From contig WTGL01000170.1 in assembly GCA_011523565.1 (NCBI GenBank), positions 1-41,029 of the forward strand: a DNA stretch of 41,029 bases. Direction: 5' to 3'. Origin of the DNA: Acidobacteriota bacterium (GTDB taxonomy: Bacteria; Acidobacteriota; Thermoanaerobaculia; Multivoradales; Multivoraceae). The notes below the pieces were generated by a model. It was not told the origin of the DNA and ran no database searches. It saw only the letters and a program-made list of their open reading frames with translations. The position numbers were made by a program, and so were the translations under genes. This document shows positions 1 to 6,936 of this stretch, piece by piece; position 1 is the stretch's first letter, and each line of letters opens with the position of its first letter.

Positions 1-1
1 G

Positions 2-295
2 TGCTGGATGGAGCTGGAGGCCGCGTTCCTGATGGCGATGCAGGCGGCATCGCTGTACGACCGCGACGAACCCTGCGGCCACTACGCGAACGCGGCGAAG
101 TACCTCGGCGCCGAAGCCGGCTTCAAGGCCTGCACCCAGGCGGTCATGACGCACGGCGGCATGGGCTACGCGAAGGAGTTCCACGTCGAGCGGCTGATGC
201 GGGAAGTGATGATCCCGCGCCTCGCTCCCGTGAGCCCGCAGCTCATCCTCTGCCACATTGCCGAGAAGGTGCTGGGCCTGCCGAAGAGCTACTAG
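2..295 (+). CDS. Acyl-CoA dehydrogenase, C-terminal fragment
   Basis: This is the last 97 residues of a gene that begins before the window. The segment matches the C-terminal four-helix domain of FAD-dependent acyl-CoA dehydrogenases: an AKYLGAEAGF helix, the conserved THGGMGYAKEFHVER stretch that helps hold FAD and substrate, then APVSPQLILCHIAEKVLGLP at the end. Such enzymes oxidise acyl-CoA thioesters to enoyl-CoA in the cytoplasm. The catalytic base and substrate-determining regions lie outside the window, so chain-length or substrate preference cannot be given. The stop codon TAG at 293-295 overlaps the stop of convergent folK in the palindrome CTAG. Family assignment is firm; the specific substrate is unknown. 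Confidence 0.9.
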   Translation, partial: CWMELEAAFLMAMQAASLYDRDEPCGHYANAAKYLGAEAGFKACTQAVMTHGGMGYAKEFHVERLMREVMIPRLAPVSPQLILCHIAEKVLGLPKSY

Positions 296-837
296 TCGGG
301 CGCGCGGGTCTTCTGACCCCCTGCAGCCGGAGGCGGCCAGGAACCGCGGCGGCCGGAGGCCGGCACGACGAGCTCCGTCAGGAGTTCGGCCGCAGTCTTC
401 CGCAGGCCCGGATGCCACGCGTTCGGGGCGATCTCGCTCAGGGGTTCGAGGACGAATCGGCGTCGGTGCATGCGCGGGTGCGGTAGCACCAGGCCGGGCT
501 TGTTGACGACGGCGTTGCCGAACAGCAGCAGGTCGAGGTCGATCGTTCGCGGGCCGGAGGTGTTCACGGTCCGGTTCCGGCCGAGGCCGGCCTCGATCTC
601 AAGAAGGCCCACGAGTAGCCGGTGCGGGTCGAGATGGGTTTCGAGCGCCGCCACGGCGTTGAGGAAGTCAGGGTCGGTCGCTGCCACACCGCTCTCGGGT
701 ACCGCCCGAGTAGCCTGGAAACTCGAAACGGCAGTCACGACCCCCAGGAACCTCAGGCGGTCGATCGCGGCACGGAGGTTCGCGCATCGACAACCCGCAT
801 TCGATCCGAGGGCGACGAACGCGCGGGTTCGGGTCAC
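292..837 (-). CDS. folK: 2-amino-4-hydroxy-6-hydroxymethyldihydropteridine pyrophosphokinase (HPPK)
   Basis: HPPK transfers pyrophosphate from ATP to 6-hydroxymethyl-dihydropterin, making the substrate of dihydropteroate synthase. Family motifs are all visible: FVALGSN at the N-terminus, the catalytic-loop segment RNRTVNTSGPRTIDLDLLLF with the metal-binding D-x-D, and LPHPRMHRRRFVLEPLSEIAP. From the GTG at 837 the product is 181 residues, normal to slightly long for the family. This start is chosen because it overlaps the upstream fusion gene's TGA as GTGA (837-834), a typical coupled start, and because residues further upstream are arginine-rich and unlike HPPK. The gene is last in the minus-strand folate operon. 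Its stop shares CTAG with the convergent acyl-CoA dehydrogenase. Confidence 0.93.
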   Translation of the reverse strand: MTRTRAFVALGSNAGCRCANLRAAIDRLRFLGVVTAVSSFQATRAVPESGVAATDPDFLNAVAALETHLDPHRLLVGLLEIEAGLGRNRTVNTSGPRTIDLDLLLFGNAVVNKPGLVLPHPRMHRRRFVLEPLSEIAPNAWHPGLRKTAAELLTELVVPASGRRGSWPPPAAGGQKTRAPD

Positions 838-2066
838 GGACGCCAGTCGACTTCGGCGCCGACTTCCGCCGCGCCGAGTTCCTGTGCGGCACCGGGCTTT
901 ACAACCCGCACCCGCAGCGACTCGATCCGGCTCCACGGGGTCGAGCCGCCGGCCGCCTGCGGCGTTTCGCGGCCGACCGTGGCCGCGATCCGCTCGGCCA
1001 GCGTTTCGACGAGTCGATACTCGTCGCGGCCCGCGACCGCCTGGGCGATGGCGGCAAGCTCGGCGTAATCCACCGTTCCGCCCAACTCGTCACGTGTTCC
1101 CGGAGGCTGAGCCGTCAGGGTCACGTCGATGTCGACGAGAAGCTCCTGCGGCTTCGCTCGTTCCGCCGCCGTGACACCGATGCGGCTCCGGCAGGCGATG
1201 CCGCGTGCAAGAACCCTCCGCCGCGGCGCCGGCGCCCGGCGATGGCGGCGCAGGGCGCCGATGCTCTCCGCCAGTTGCCGGTGTGGCCCGACATCGTGGA
1301 CCCGCAGCACGTCGGCCGTGCCCAGGGCCGCCGCCCAGGCGTTGACGGCCAGCGTACCGGTCAGGCGCTCCTCGACCGGCACGCCACCCAGCAGCCGGTC
1401 GAGAAACGACTTGCGCGACGTGCCGAGCACCAGGGGCGCGCCGATCTGCCGCAGTTCGCGGAGGTTGGCCAGCAGGTCGAGGTTGTGCTCGAGCGTCTTG
1501 CCGAAGCCGATCCCCGGGTCCACCAGCACGTCGACTCCGAGGTCGCGTCCGGCCGCCACGCGCTCGGCGAGGTAGTCGCGGATCTCCGACACGACATCGT
1601 CGTACCGGGGTTCCCACTGCATCGTGCGCGGCTCGCCCTGCATGTGCATCGCGATCACCGGCGCTTCGTGCCGCGCTGCGACCTCCAGCATCGCCTCGCC
1701 GGCGCCGGAGATGTCGTTGATCAGGTGAGCGCCGCGGGCAAGCGCCCGGTCGGCGACCTCGGGCTTCGCCGTGTCCACGCTCAGTGGCACGCCGAGATCG
1801 AGCGCGGCGATTCCCTCGATCATCGGCAGCAGGCGGGCAAGCTCGTCCCCGGGCGTCACTGGATCGGCGCCCGGCCGGGTGCTCTCGGCGCCGACGTCGA
1901 TCAGATCGGCCCCTTCGGCCGCCATGCGCCGCGCGTGAAAGGTCGCGGCCTCGACGGCGTTGTGGCGCCCGCCATCGAAGAAGCTGTCCGGCGTCACGTT
2001 GAGAACGCCCATGACCAAGGGGCGATCGCCGAACGTCAGCGTGTGCGGGCCGCAGACCAGTTCCAT
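834..2066 (-). CDS. folP-folB: Dihydropteroate synthase - dihydroneopterin aldolase fusion (FolP-FolB)
   Basis: A 410-residue bifunctional folate enzyme. Residues 1-275 are dihydropteroate synthase: MGVLNVTPDSFFDGG (19-33), DVGAESTRPGA (57-67), SVDTAKPEVA near 96-105, LINDISG (115-121), DPGIGFGKT (183-191), GTSRKSFL (215-222) and RVHDV (255-259). Residues 285-410 are a dihydroneopterin aldolase: RIGVTAAER with Glu302 in the catalytic-Glu position, TVDYAEL (331-337), LVETLAERIA, and VRVVKPGA with Lys390 as the likely catalytic lysine. Fused FolB-FolK and fungal FOL1 enzymes are known; here the aldolase sits behind the synthase, with FolK encoded separately just downstream. The upstream region carries repeat copy A, whose hairpin ends only nine bases before this ATG, and no good Shine-Dalgarno sequence is seen. 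Confidence 0.93.
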   Translation of the reverse strand: MELVCGPHTLTFGDRPLVMGVLNVTPDSFFDGGRHNAVEAATFHARRMAAEGADLIDVGAESTRPGADPVTPGDELARLLPMIEGIAALDLGVPLSVDTAKPEVADRALARGAHLINDISGAGEAMLEVAARHEAPVIAMHMQGEPRTMQWEPRYDDVVSEIRDYLAERVAAGRDLGVDVLVDPGIGFGKTLEHNLDLLANLRELRQIGAPLVLGTSRKSFLDRLLGGVPVEERLTGTLAVNAWAAALGTADVLRVHDVGPHRQLAESIGALRRHRRAPAPRRRVLARGIACRSRIGVTAAERAKPQELLVDIDVTLTAQPPGTRDELGGTVDYAELAAIAQAVAGRDEYRLVETLAERIAATVGRETPQAAGGSTPWSRIESLRVRVVKPGAAQELGAAEVGAEVDWRP

Positions 2067-2072
2067 GGTTCC

Positions 2073-2180
2073 AGTCTAGGAGCTTGCGCCGTAGCCCGCT
2101 ACAGCGTGAGGGGCGAGGCGCAAGCTCCTGGACGAGGACGGGATGGGCCGAAACACCGAGCCTGCGAGGGGTTTCGGGGC
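2073..2180 (-). repeat. Dispersed palindromic repeat, copy A
   Basis: A 108-base intergenic element with a near-identical partner at 38628-38734. Module 1 is an inverted repeat: CTAGGAGCTTGCGCC (2076-2090) pairs with GGCGCAAGCTCCTGG (2117-2131), 14 Watson-Crick pairs plus one G-T. Module 2 (2132-2180) differs from copy B at about three of 49 positions and contains a smaller inverted repeat, CCGAAA with TTTCGG. The loop of module 1 is the least conserved part. The element lies between divergent folP-folB and the first CRTAC1-like gene. It is drawn on the minus strand because both copies precede a minus-strand gene in that orientation. There is no transposase or clear target duplication. Confidence 0.8.
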
Positions 2181-2212
2181 TCTAAGGTGCCTGTAGCTGC
2201 TAGCGTCACCGG

Positions 2213-3958
2213 ATGAGCTTTCGAGGCGGCGCCTGGTTGTCGGCCGCTCTGTTCGCCGCCTCGACTCCTGCCGCCGGCGGGCCTCAGGTCGGCGCCGCCG
2301 GCGAGGATTGCGGTTTCGACTTCGTGGACGTAGCGGCCGAAGCCGGATTGGGCTTCGTCCACGAGTCGGGCGCGAGCGGTGGTCTCCATCTGCCCGAGAC
2401 GATGGGTGCGGGCGCGGCGTGGATCGACTTCGACGGCGATGGCTGGCTCGACGCGTACCTGGTGCAGTCGGGACCGTTCCCGCCCGGGGACGGCGAGTCG
2501 TCGGTGGACCGGTTGTTCCGGAACCTGGGGCCCGACGCCACCGGGACGATCCGTTTCGAAGCGGTCGATGCCGGGACTCTGCCCCGAGGCTACGGGCAGG
2601 GAGTCGTTGCGGCGGACGTCGACGGCGACCGCAACGTTGACCTCCTCGTGTCGCACTACGGTCCCACCGTCCTCCTGCGCAACCGGGGCGATGGGGTGTT
2701 CGCCGAGGCGGAACCGCTGCCGGCGGCTTCGCCGGAGGGAGGGGCGGACGAGTTTCCCTGGGGTTCGTCGATGGCGCTTGCTGACGCGGATGGCGATGGC
2801 GACCTGGACCTTTACGTCTCCCGCTACGTCGACTACGACCCGGAACATGGCCTGGTCTGCCGCCGGGACGGCCCGGATTCCGGTCGCCAGGTCTGCGATC
2901 CTTCGCTCTTCCTGGGCCAGCACGACCGCTACTACGTGAACCGGGGCGATGGCAGCTTCGAGGACAGGGCCGCGGCCACGGGTCTCGGGCGCGCCGACGG
3001 CAAAGGTCTCGGGGTCGTGTTCACCGACCTCGACGGAGACGGTATGGCCGATCTCTACGTCGCCAACGACCTGACCCTGAACCTCCTGTTCCGCAATCGC
3101 GGCGACGGCACGTACGAGGACCAGTCGCTGCTGTCGGGAGCGGCCGTGAACGGACGGGGCAGACCGGAGGCGGGCATGGGGGTGGCGATCGCCGACTTCG
3201 ATCTCGACGGCGACCCGGATCTGGCGGTCACGAACTTCGATGTCGAGACGAACACGCTCTACCGCAACGACGGCACCGCGGCCGGCCTTTTGTTCGCGGA
3301 CACCTCGGCCGTTTCCGGCTTCGGCCTTCCATCCTTCAACCTGCTCGGCTTCGGAATCGTGGCCGAGGATTTCGACCGGGACGGTTCGCTCGACGTCTAC
3401 GTCGCCAACGGTCACATCTTCACGACCCCTAGCCGCGACAATACGAGTTACCGGCAGCGCAACCTGCTGCTGCGCGGCGCCGGGACGGGCAGCTTCGCCG
3501 AAGTGCGCTGCGATTGGACCGAGCGGGACCCGCTGGTCAGCCGCGGGGTCGCGGCCGGAGACTTCGACAACGACGGCGACGGCGACCTCCTCGTGACGGC
3601 CAACGACGGTCCGGTGCGGCTGTGGCGCAACGACGCGGCAGCGCCTCGAGGCGGCTGGTTGGCGGTGGAACTTCGCGGCAGCGCGCGGAACACCCAGGGA
3701 GTGGGAGCCGCCGTGACGCTTGCCGCCGCGGACGGTACCCGACCGGAGCGCCGCTGGGTCCTGCGTGGCGACAGCTACCAGTCCTCGAGCGGGCATCGCC
3801 TGCGCTGGGCGGCGGCTTCGGCCGGCCGAGGCACCACGGCCGGTGGCGCCGGCGCCGGCGGCGTCCGGCGGCTGGACGTACGCTGGCCGTCCGGCGACCG
3901 GACCCGGATCGTCGACCCGCCGCGCGACGTCTACCTGATCGTGGAGGAGGGTCGTTGA
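2213..3958 (+). CDS. CRTAC1-like FG-GAP / ASPIC-UnbV exported protein
   Basis: A 581-residue protein. A short N-terminal hydrophobic segment (residues about 8-22) suggests export. The body has seven Asp-rich calcium-type loops of FG-GAP repeats, for example DFDGDGWLDAYL, DVDGDRNVDLLV, DLDGDGMADLYV and DFDLDGDPDLAV, which fits a seven-bladed beta-propeller. The last 90 residues form an ASPIC/UnbV domain (TQGVGAAVTL, then DVRWPSGDRTRI). Between blades is a two-cysteine insert (GLVCRRDG and QVCDP, followed by DRYYVNRGDG) shared with the two other paralogues in this window. It has no recognisable catalytic motif; family members are thought to bind ligands or partners outside the cytoplasm. Its TGA overlaps the TTG start of the M16 peptidase, implying coupled translation. 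Confidence 0.88.
   Translation: MSFRGGAWLSAALFAASTPAAGGPQVGAAGEDCGFDFVDVAAEAGLGFVHESGASGGLHLPETMGAGAAWIDFDGDGWLDAYLVQSGPFPPGDGESSVDRLFRNLGPDATGTIRFEAVDAGTLPRGYGQGVVAADVDGDRNVDLLVSHYGPTVLLRNRGDGVFAEAEPLPAASPEGGADEFPWGSSMALADADGDGDLDLYVSRYVDYDPEHGLVCRRDGPDSGRQVCDPSLFLGQHDRYYVNRGDGSFEDRAAATGLGRADGKGLGVVFTDLDGDGMADLYVANDLTLNLLFRNRGDGTYEDQSLLSGAAVNGRGRPEAGMGVAIADFDLDGDPDLAVTNFDVETNTLYRNDGTAAGLLFADTSAVSGFGLPSFNLLGFGIVAEDFDRDGSLDVYVANGHIFTTPSRDNTSYRQRNLLLRGAGTGSFAEVRCDWTERDPLVSRGVAAGDFDNDGDGDLLVTANDGPVRLWRNDAAAPRGGWLAVELRGSARNTQGVGAAVTLAAADGTRPERRWVLRGDSYQSSSGHRLRWAAASAGRGTTAGGAGAGGVRRLDVRWPSGDRTRIVDPPRDVYLIVEEGR
3943..3950 (+). promoter_or_regulatory. Ribosome binding site of the M16 peptidase gene
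   Basis: GGAGGAGG ends four bases before a TTG codon at 3955. This strong Shine-Dalgarno match inside the end of the upstream gene supports TTG as the real start and translational coupling of the pair. Confidence 0.75.
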
Positions 3959-5406
3959 GAAGCGCGGCCGTCCTCGCGGTGCTGCTGCTGAGCGGGACGG
4001 CGACGGCCGGGTCCGCGACATCGGAGCCGGATGTCGGGGCGGCGCACTTCGAACTGGACAACGGGATGACCTTCCTGGTCGTCGAGCGTCCCGGACGGCC
4101 TCTGGTTGCCGCGGTCGTGGCCGTCCGCGGCGGGTCGGCGTCGGATCCAGCCGGCCGCCGGGGCCTGACGCACCTGGTGGAACATCTCCTGTTCGCCGGC
4201 AGCCGGACGATCGGCACGACGGACTGGGAGGCGGAGTCGCGCCTGTTGAGCCGGTGGGAGAATCTCTACGAGAGATCGGTTCGGCGTGGCCGAACCGATC
4301 GAGATCTGCTTCGTCTCGAGCAGCGGCTGGAAGCGCTGCAACAGCCGGGCGAGTTCGCGGGCGTCTATGCGTGGGCCGGCGTCGTGGGCGTTGATGCCCT
4401 GACCCGCCATGATCTGACCACGTTCCATGCCCTGGTTCCGAAGGAGAAGATCGAACTCTGGTTCTGGATGGAGTCCGACCGGCTGCATGGTCCCGTGTTC
4501 CGGGGCTTTCGGCGGGAACTCCAGGTGGTCGAGCAGGAGCGGCGGCAGCGGATCGACTCGACGCCGACCGGCACCTGGTTCGAGCTCTTCGATGCGGCCT
4601 ACTGGGGCGCCGGCCATCCCTACGCTCACACGCCGGGCGGCGAGCGGCGCGAGGTCGAACGGCTGCTGCCGTCCGACGCCCGGTCCCACTTCGAGGCCCT
4701 GTACCGGCCGGACCGCCTGATCGCGGTGCTGGTCGGCGACCTTTCCCTGCCCGAGGCTCGGAAACTGGGAGAGCGGTACTTCGGGCGGCTCCAGACCTCG
4801 GAAGGGAACTCACGGATTCCGGAGTCGAAGGAAACGCCGGCTCCCGCGGTCGGGTCCCTGGAGGGACTATGCGCCTGCCGCAGCCAGGTCGAGATCCGCT
4901 ACCCGACGCTGCCGTTCGCAGCGGCCGGGGACACGGTGGTCCTCGACTTCCTGGCCGGTCTGCTCAACAGCCGCTCCGGCCGCCTCTACCGTGAACTCGT
5001 CGCGGGGGAAGATCGGGTTGCCTACGCGGCGTCGGCGGAGCACGCGTCCCGGAGGCTGGGCGGCTACTTCGCCGTGCGGATCGAAGCCGGCGGGGGCGCC
5101 GGTCCTGAAGATCTGACCGCGGCGTGGGACGCACTGCTGGACAGGGTCCGTTCCGGCGGTGTGGACGATGCAGAACTCAGGCGGGTGCGACGTCAGTTGA
5201 CGACGGACTCATGGCGTCAGCTCGAACAGGACGCCGGACTGGCGGGGCGCCTGGCGGCGGCCGAGGCGCTGGGCGGCTGGCGCCAGTTGACCATGTGGCT
5301 CGACGCCGCCGTCTCGGTTGACGGTGACGACCTGCAGCGAGTCGTGGACCGCTACCTCCTCGCCCGCGAACGGGCGGTTCTGTCCCTTACCCGCACCGGG
5401 GGGTGA
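3955..5406 (+). CDS. M16 family zinc metallopeptidase, exported, catalytic
   Basis: A 483-residue protein read from TTG at 3955, which overlaps the previous stop as TTGA and follows a strong ribosome binding site. The N-terminus (RSAAVLAVLLLSGTATAG) is a signal peptide. The inverted zinc motif HxxEH is intact as H73-L-V-E76-H77, and E188 in FRREL is the likely third metal ligand. A helix-rich insert (about 92-140) lengthens the N-terminal domain. The C-terminal half has the second M16 fold (VEIRYPTLPFAAAGD, then LNSRSGRLYRELV). M16 enzymes cut peptides inside a closed chamber made of two homologous halves. Here the second half is probably supplied by the next gene, which lacks the zinc motif. 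The product is likely periplasmic, with unknown peptide substrates. Confidence 0.9.
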   Translation: MRSAAVLAVLLLSGTATAGSATSEPDVGAAHFELDNGMTFLVVERPGRPLVAAVVAVRGGSASDPAGRRGLTHLVEHLLFAGSRTIGTTDWEAESRLLSRWENLYERSVRRGRTDRDLLRLEQRLEALQQPGEFAGVYAWAGVVGVDALTRHDLTTFHALVPKEKIELWFWMESDRLHGPVFRGFRRELQVVEQERRQRIDSTPTGTWFELFDAAYWGAGHPYAHTPGGERREVERLLPSDARSHFEALYRPDRLIAVLVGDLSLPEARKLGERYFGRLQTSEGNSRIPESKETPAPAVGSLEGLCACRSQVEIRYPTLPFAAAGDTVVLDFLAGLLNSRSGRLYRELVAGEDRVAYAASAEHASRRLGGYFAVRIEAGGGAGPEDLTAAWDALLDRVRSGGVDDAELRRVRRQLTTDSWRQLEQDAGLAGRLAAAEALGGWRQLTMWLDAAVSVDGDDLQRVVDRYLLARERAVLSLTRTGG

Positions 5407-5412
5407 CGGGCA

Positions 5413-6936
5413 GTGGGCCGGTTCTTCGTCCTTGCCGTCTGCGTTGCCGCGCCGGCGGTGCTCCCCGCCCAGGCTGTTCCGGCACACCCGGCGGATCTCC
5501 AGTTCGCCCCGTCCCTCTTCGAGCCGCCGGCGGTCTCAGGGATGCGTTTCGAGCTCCGGAACGGTCTGCCCGTCTACGTCGTGCCCGACCGCAGCCTGCC
5601 GCTGGTCGACATCGTGCTGGCGTTGCCCGTGGGGGACCGCAACGAGCTACCGGGCGAAGAGGGCATGGCGTCGATGACCGCGGCCATGGCCCGGCGCGGA
5701 GGTGCGGGTGACATGGGCCCCGAGGAGTTGGACGACACGATCGACGCACTCGGCGCCCGTGTGGACAGCAGCAGTTCCTGGACGCGGACGGTGTTCGTCC
5801 TCGACATCGGCTCGGAGACGCTCGAGCGGGGTCTGGAGATCCTGGCCTCGATCGTGTTCGAGCCGCGGTTCGACGAGGATCGGCTGGCTCAGGCAAGGGA
5901 CAACCTCAGGGTCAGCCTCGCCGCCCGGGAGGACGAAGCGTATGCGGTGCTGGACCGGGAGTGGCAGCGCCTGGTGCATGGACCGGCCTCGCCTCGAAGC
6001 CGGCGGTTGACGGAGGCGTCGGTGGCCGGATTCGAGCGAGACGCGCTGGCCTCGTTCCACCGGCGGCTCTGGCGCCCGGACGGGGCCGTGATCGCCGCTT
6101 CGGGCGATGTCGAGCCCGAGTTGTTGGTCGCCAGGCTCGACGGACTGTTCGGCAGTTGGCAGGGGTTGCCGGCATCCGAGACGGACGCTGATCGGAAGGC
6201 CGGGCCGCCTGGCGGTTCCGCGGCGCCGGAAGCCGTCTTCGAAGCGGCCGCGGCTTCGCCGGGATGGTGGACCGTCGACCGGCCGGGTCCGCAGGCGTCG
6301 ATGGCTCTCGGCCACCGCGGCGCGGTCGTCGACCGCTGGGACGCCGGTGACCGCTGGGCGCTGCTGCTGCTGATGGAGATCCTGGACGGCCCCGGGTCGG
6401 TGTCGCGCCTGCGCTCGCGGCTTCAACTGGCGGAGGGTCTCACGTACCGGGTCGTGACCTGGTTCGACCTCGACGTGGTCGCGGCCGAAGCACGATCGGA
6501 GCGTTCGTTGAATCATGGCCAAGGGGAGTTCCGGATCTTCCTGGAGACGGCTCCGGAGTCGGCTGCCGCGGCCGCCGCCGCGGTACTCGAGGAGTTGGCG
6601 CGCCTGCGGCGGGAGGCCGTGCCCGAGGTCGAGATCGCAACCGCGCGGCGATCGCTGCTGGCCCGCCTGCCCTTGCTCTTCGACCGCGCCGAGACGATCG
6701 CCGGTCGCTTCGCCGAGGACGAGTTGCTGGATCGGCCCCACGAGTACTGGTCGGTCTACCGGGGACGGCTCCAGGCAGTGAGCGCCGCGGACATCCGCCG
6801 CGTGGCGCAACGCTTCATCGATCCGGAGGGAATCGTCCTGGCCGTCGTCGGCGACTCGGAGGCGGTCCGTGCCGGTCGGGCGGCGGAGGAGTTGCGTCGC
6901 GTACTGGGGGCGCCGCGCCTCGTCGGGACTCAGTAG
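5413..6936 (+). CDS. M16 family peptidase-like protein, zinc motif absent (partner subunit)
   Basis: A 507-residue protein starting at GTG 5413, six bases after the catalytic M16 gene. It has a signal peptide (FFVLAVCVAAPAVLPAQA) and both M16 domains: GMRFELRNGLPVYVVPD opens domain one, and LRSRLQLAEGLTYRVV lies in domain two. Where catalytic members have HxxEH, this protein reads EEGMASMTAAM, so it cannot bind zinc in the normal way. Heterodimeric M16 systems with one active and one degenerate subunit are well known, for example mitochondrial processing peptidase and several bacterial pairs. I infer that this is the non-catalytic half. Its 3' end overlaps the end of the convergent DUF3179 gene by seven bases. 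Confidence 0.88.
   Translation: MGRFFVLAVCVAAPAVLPAQAVPAHPADLQFAPSLFEPPAVSGMRFELRNGLPVYVVPDRSLPLVDIVLALPVGDRNELPGEEGMASMTAAMARRGGAGDMGPEELDDTIDALGARVDSSSSWTRTVFVLDIGSETLERGLEILASIVFEPRFDEDRLAQARDNLRVSLAAREDEAYAVLDREWQRLVHGPASPRSRRLTEASVAGFERDALASFHRRLWRPDGAVIAASGDVEPELLVARLDGLFGSWQGLPASETDADRKAGPPGGSAAPEAVFEAAAASPGWWTVDRPGPQASMALGHRGAVVDRWDAGDRWALLLLMEILDGPGSVSRLRSRLQLAEGLTYRVVTWFDLDVVAAEARSERSLNHGQGEFRIFLETAPESAAAAAAAVLEELARLRREAVPEVEIATARRSLLARLPLLFDRAETIAGRFAEDELLDRPHEYWSVYRGRLQAVSAADIRRVAQRFIDPEGIVLAVVGDSEAVRAGRAAEELRRVLGAPRLVGTQ

Noticed and set aside
2099-4813. A very long open frame on the minus strand opposite the CRTAC1-like and M16 genes.
   Set aside because: It is low-complexity, rich in Arg, Pro, Gly and Ala, has no domain, and lies antisense to well-supported genes. 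Its end only translates repeat copy A. Long antisense frames are expected at this GC content.
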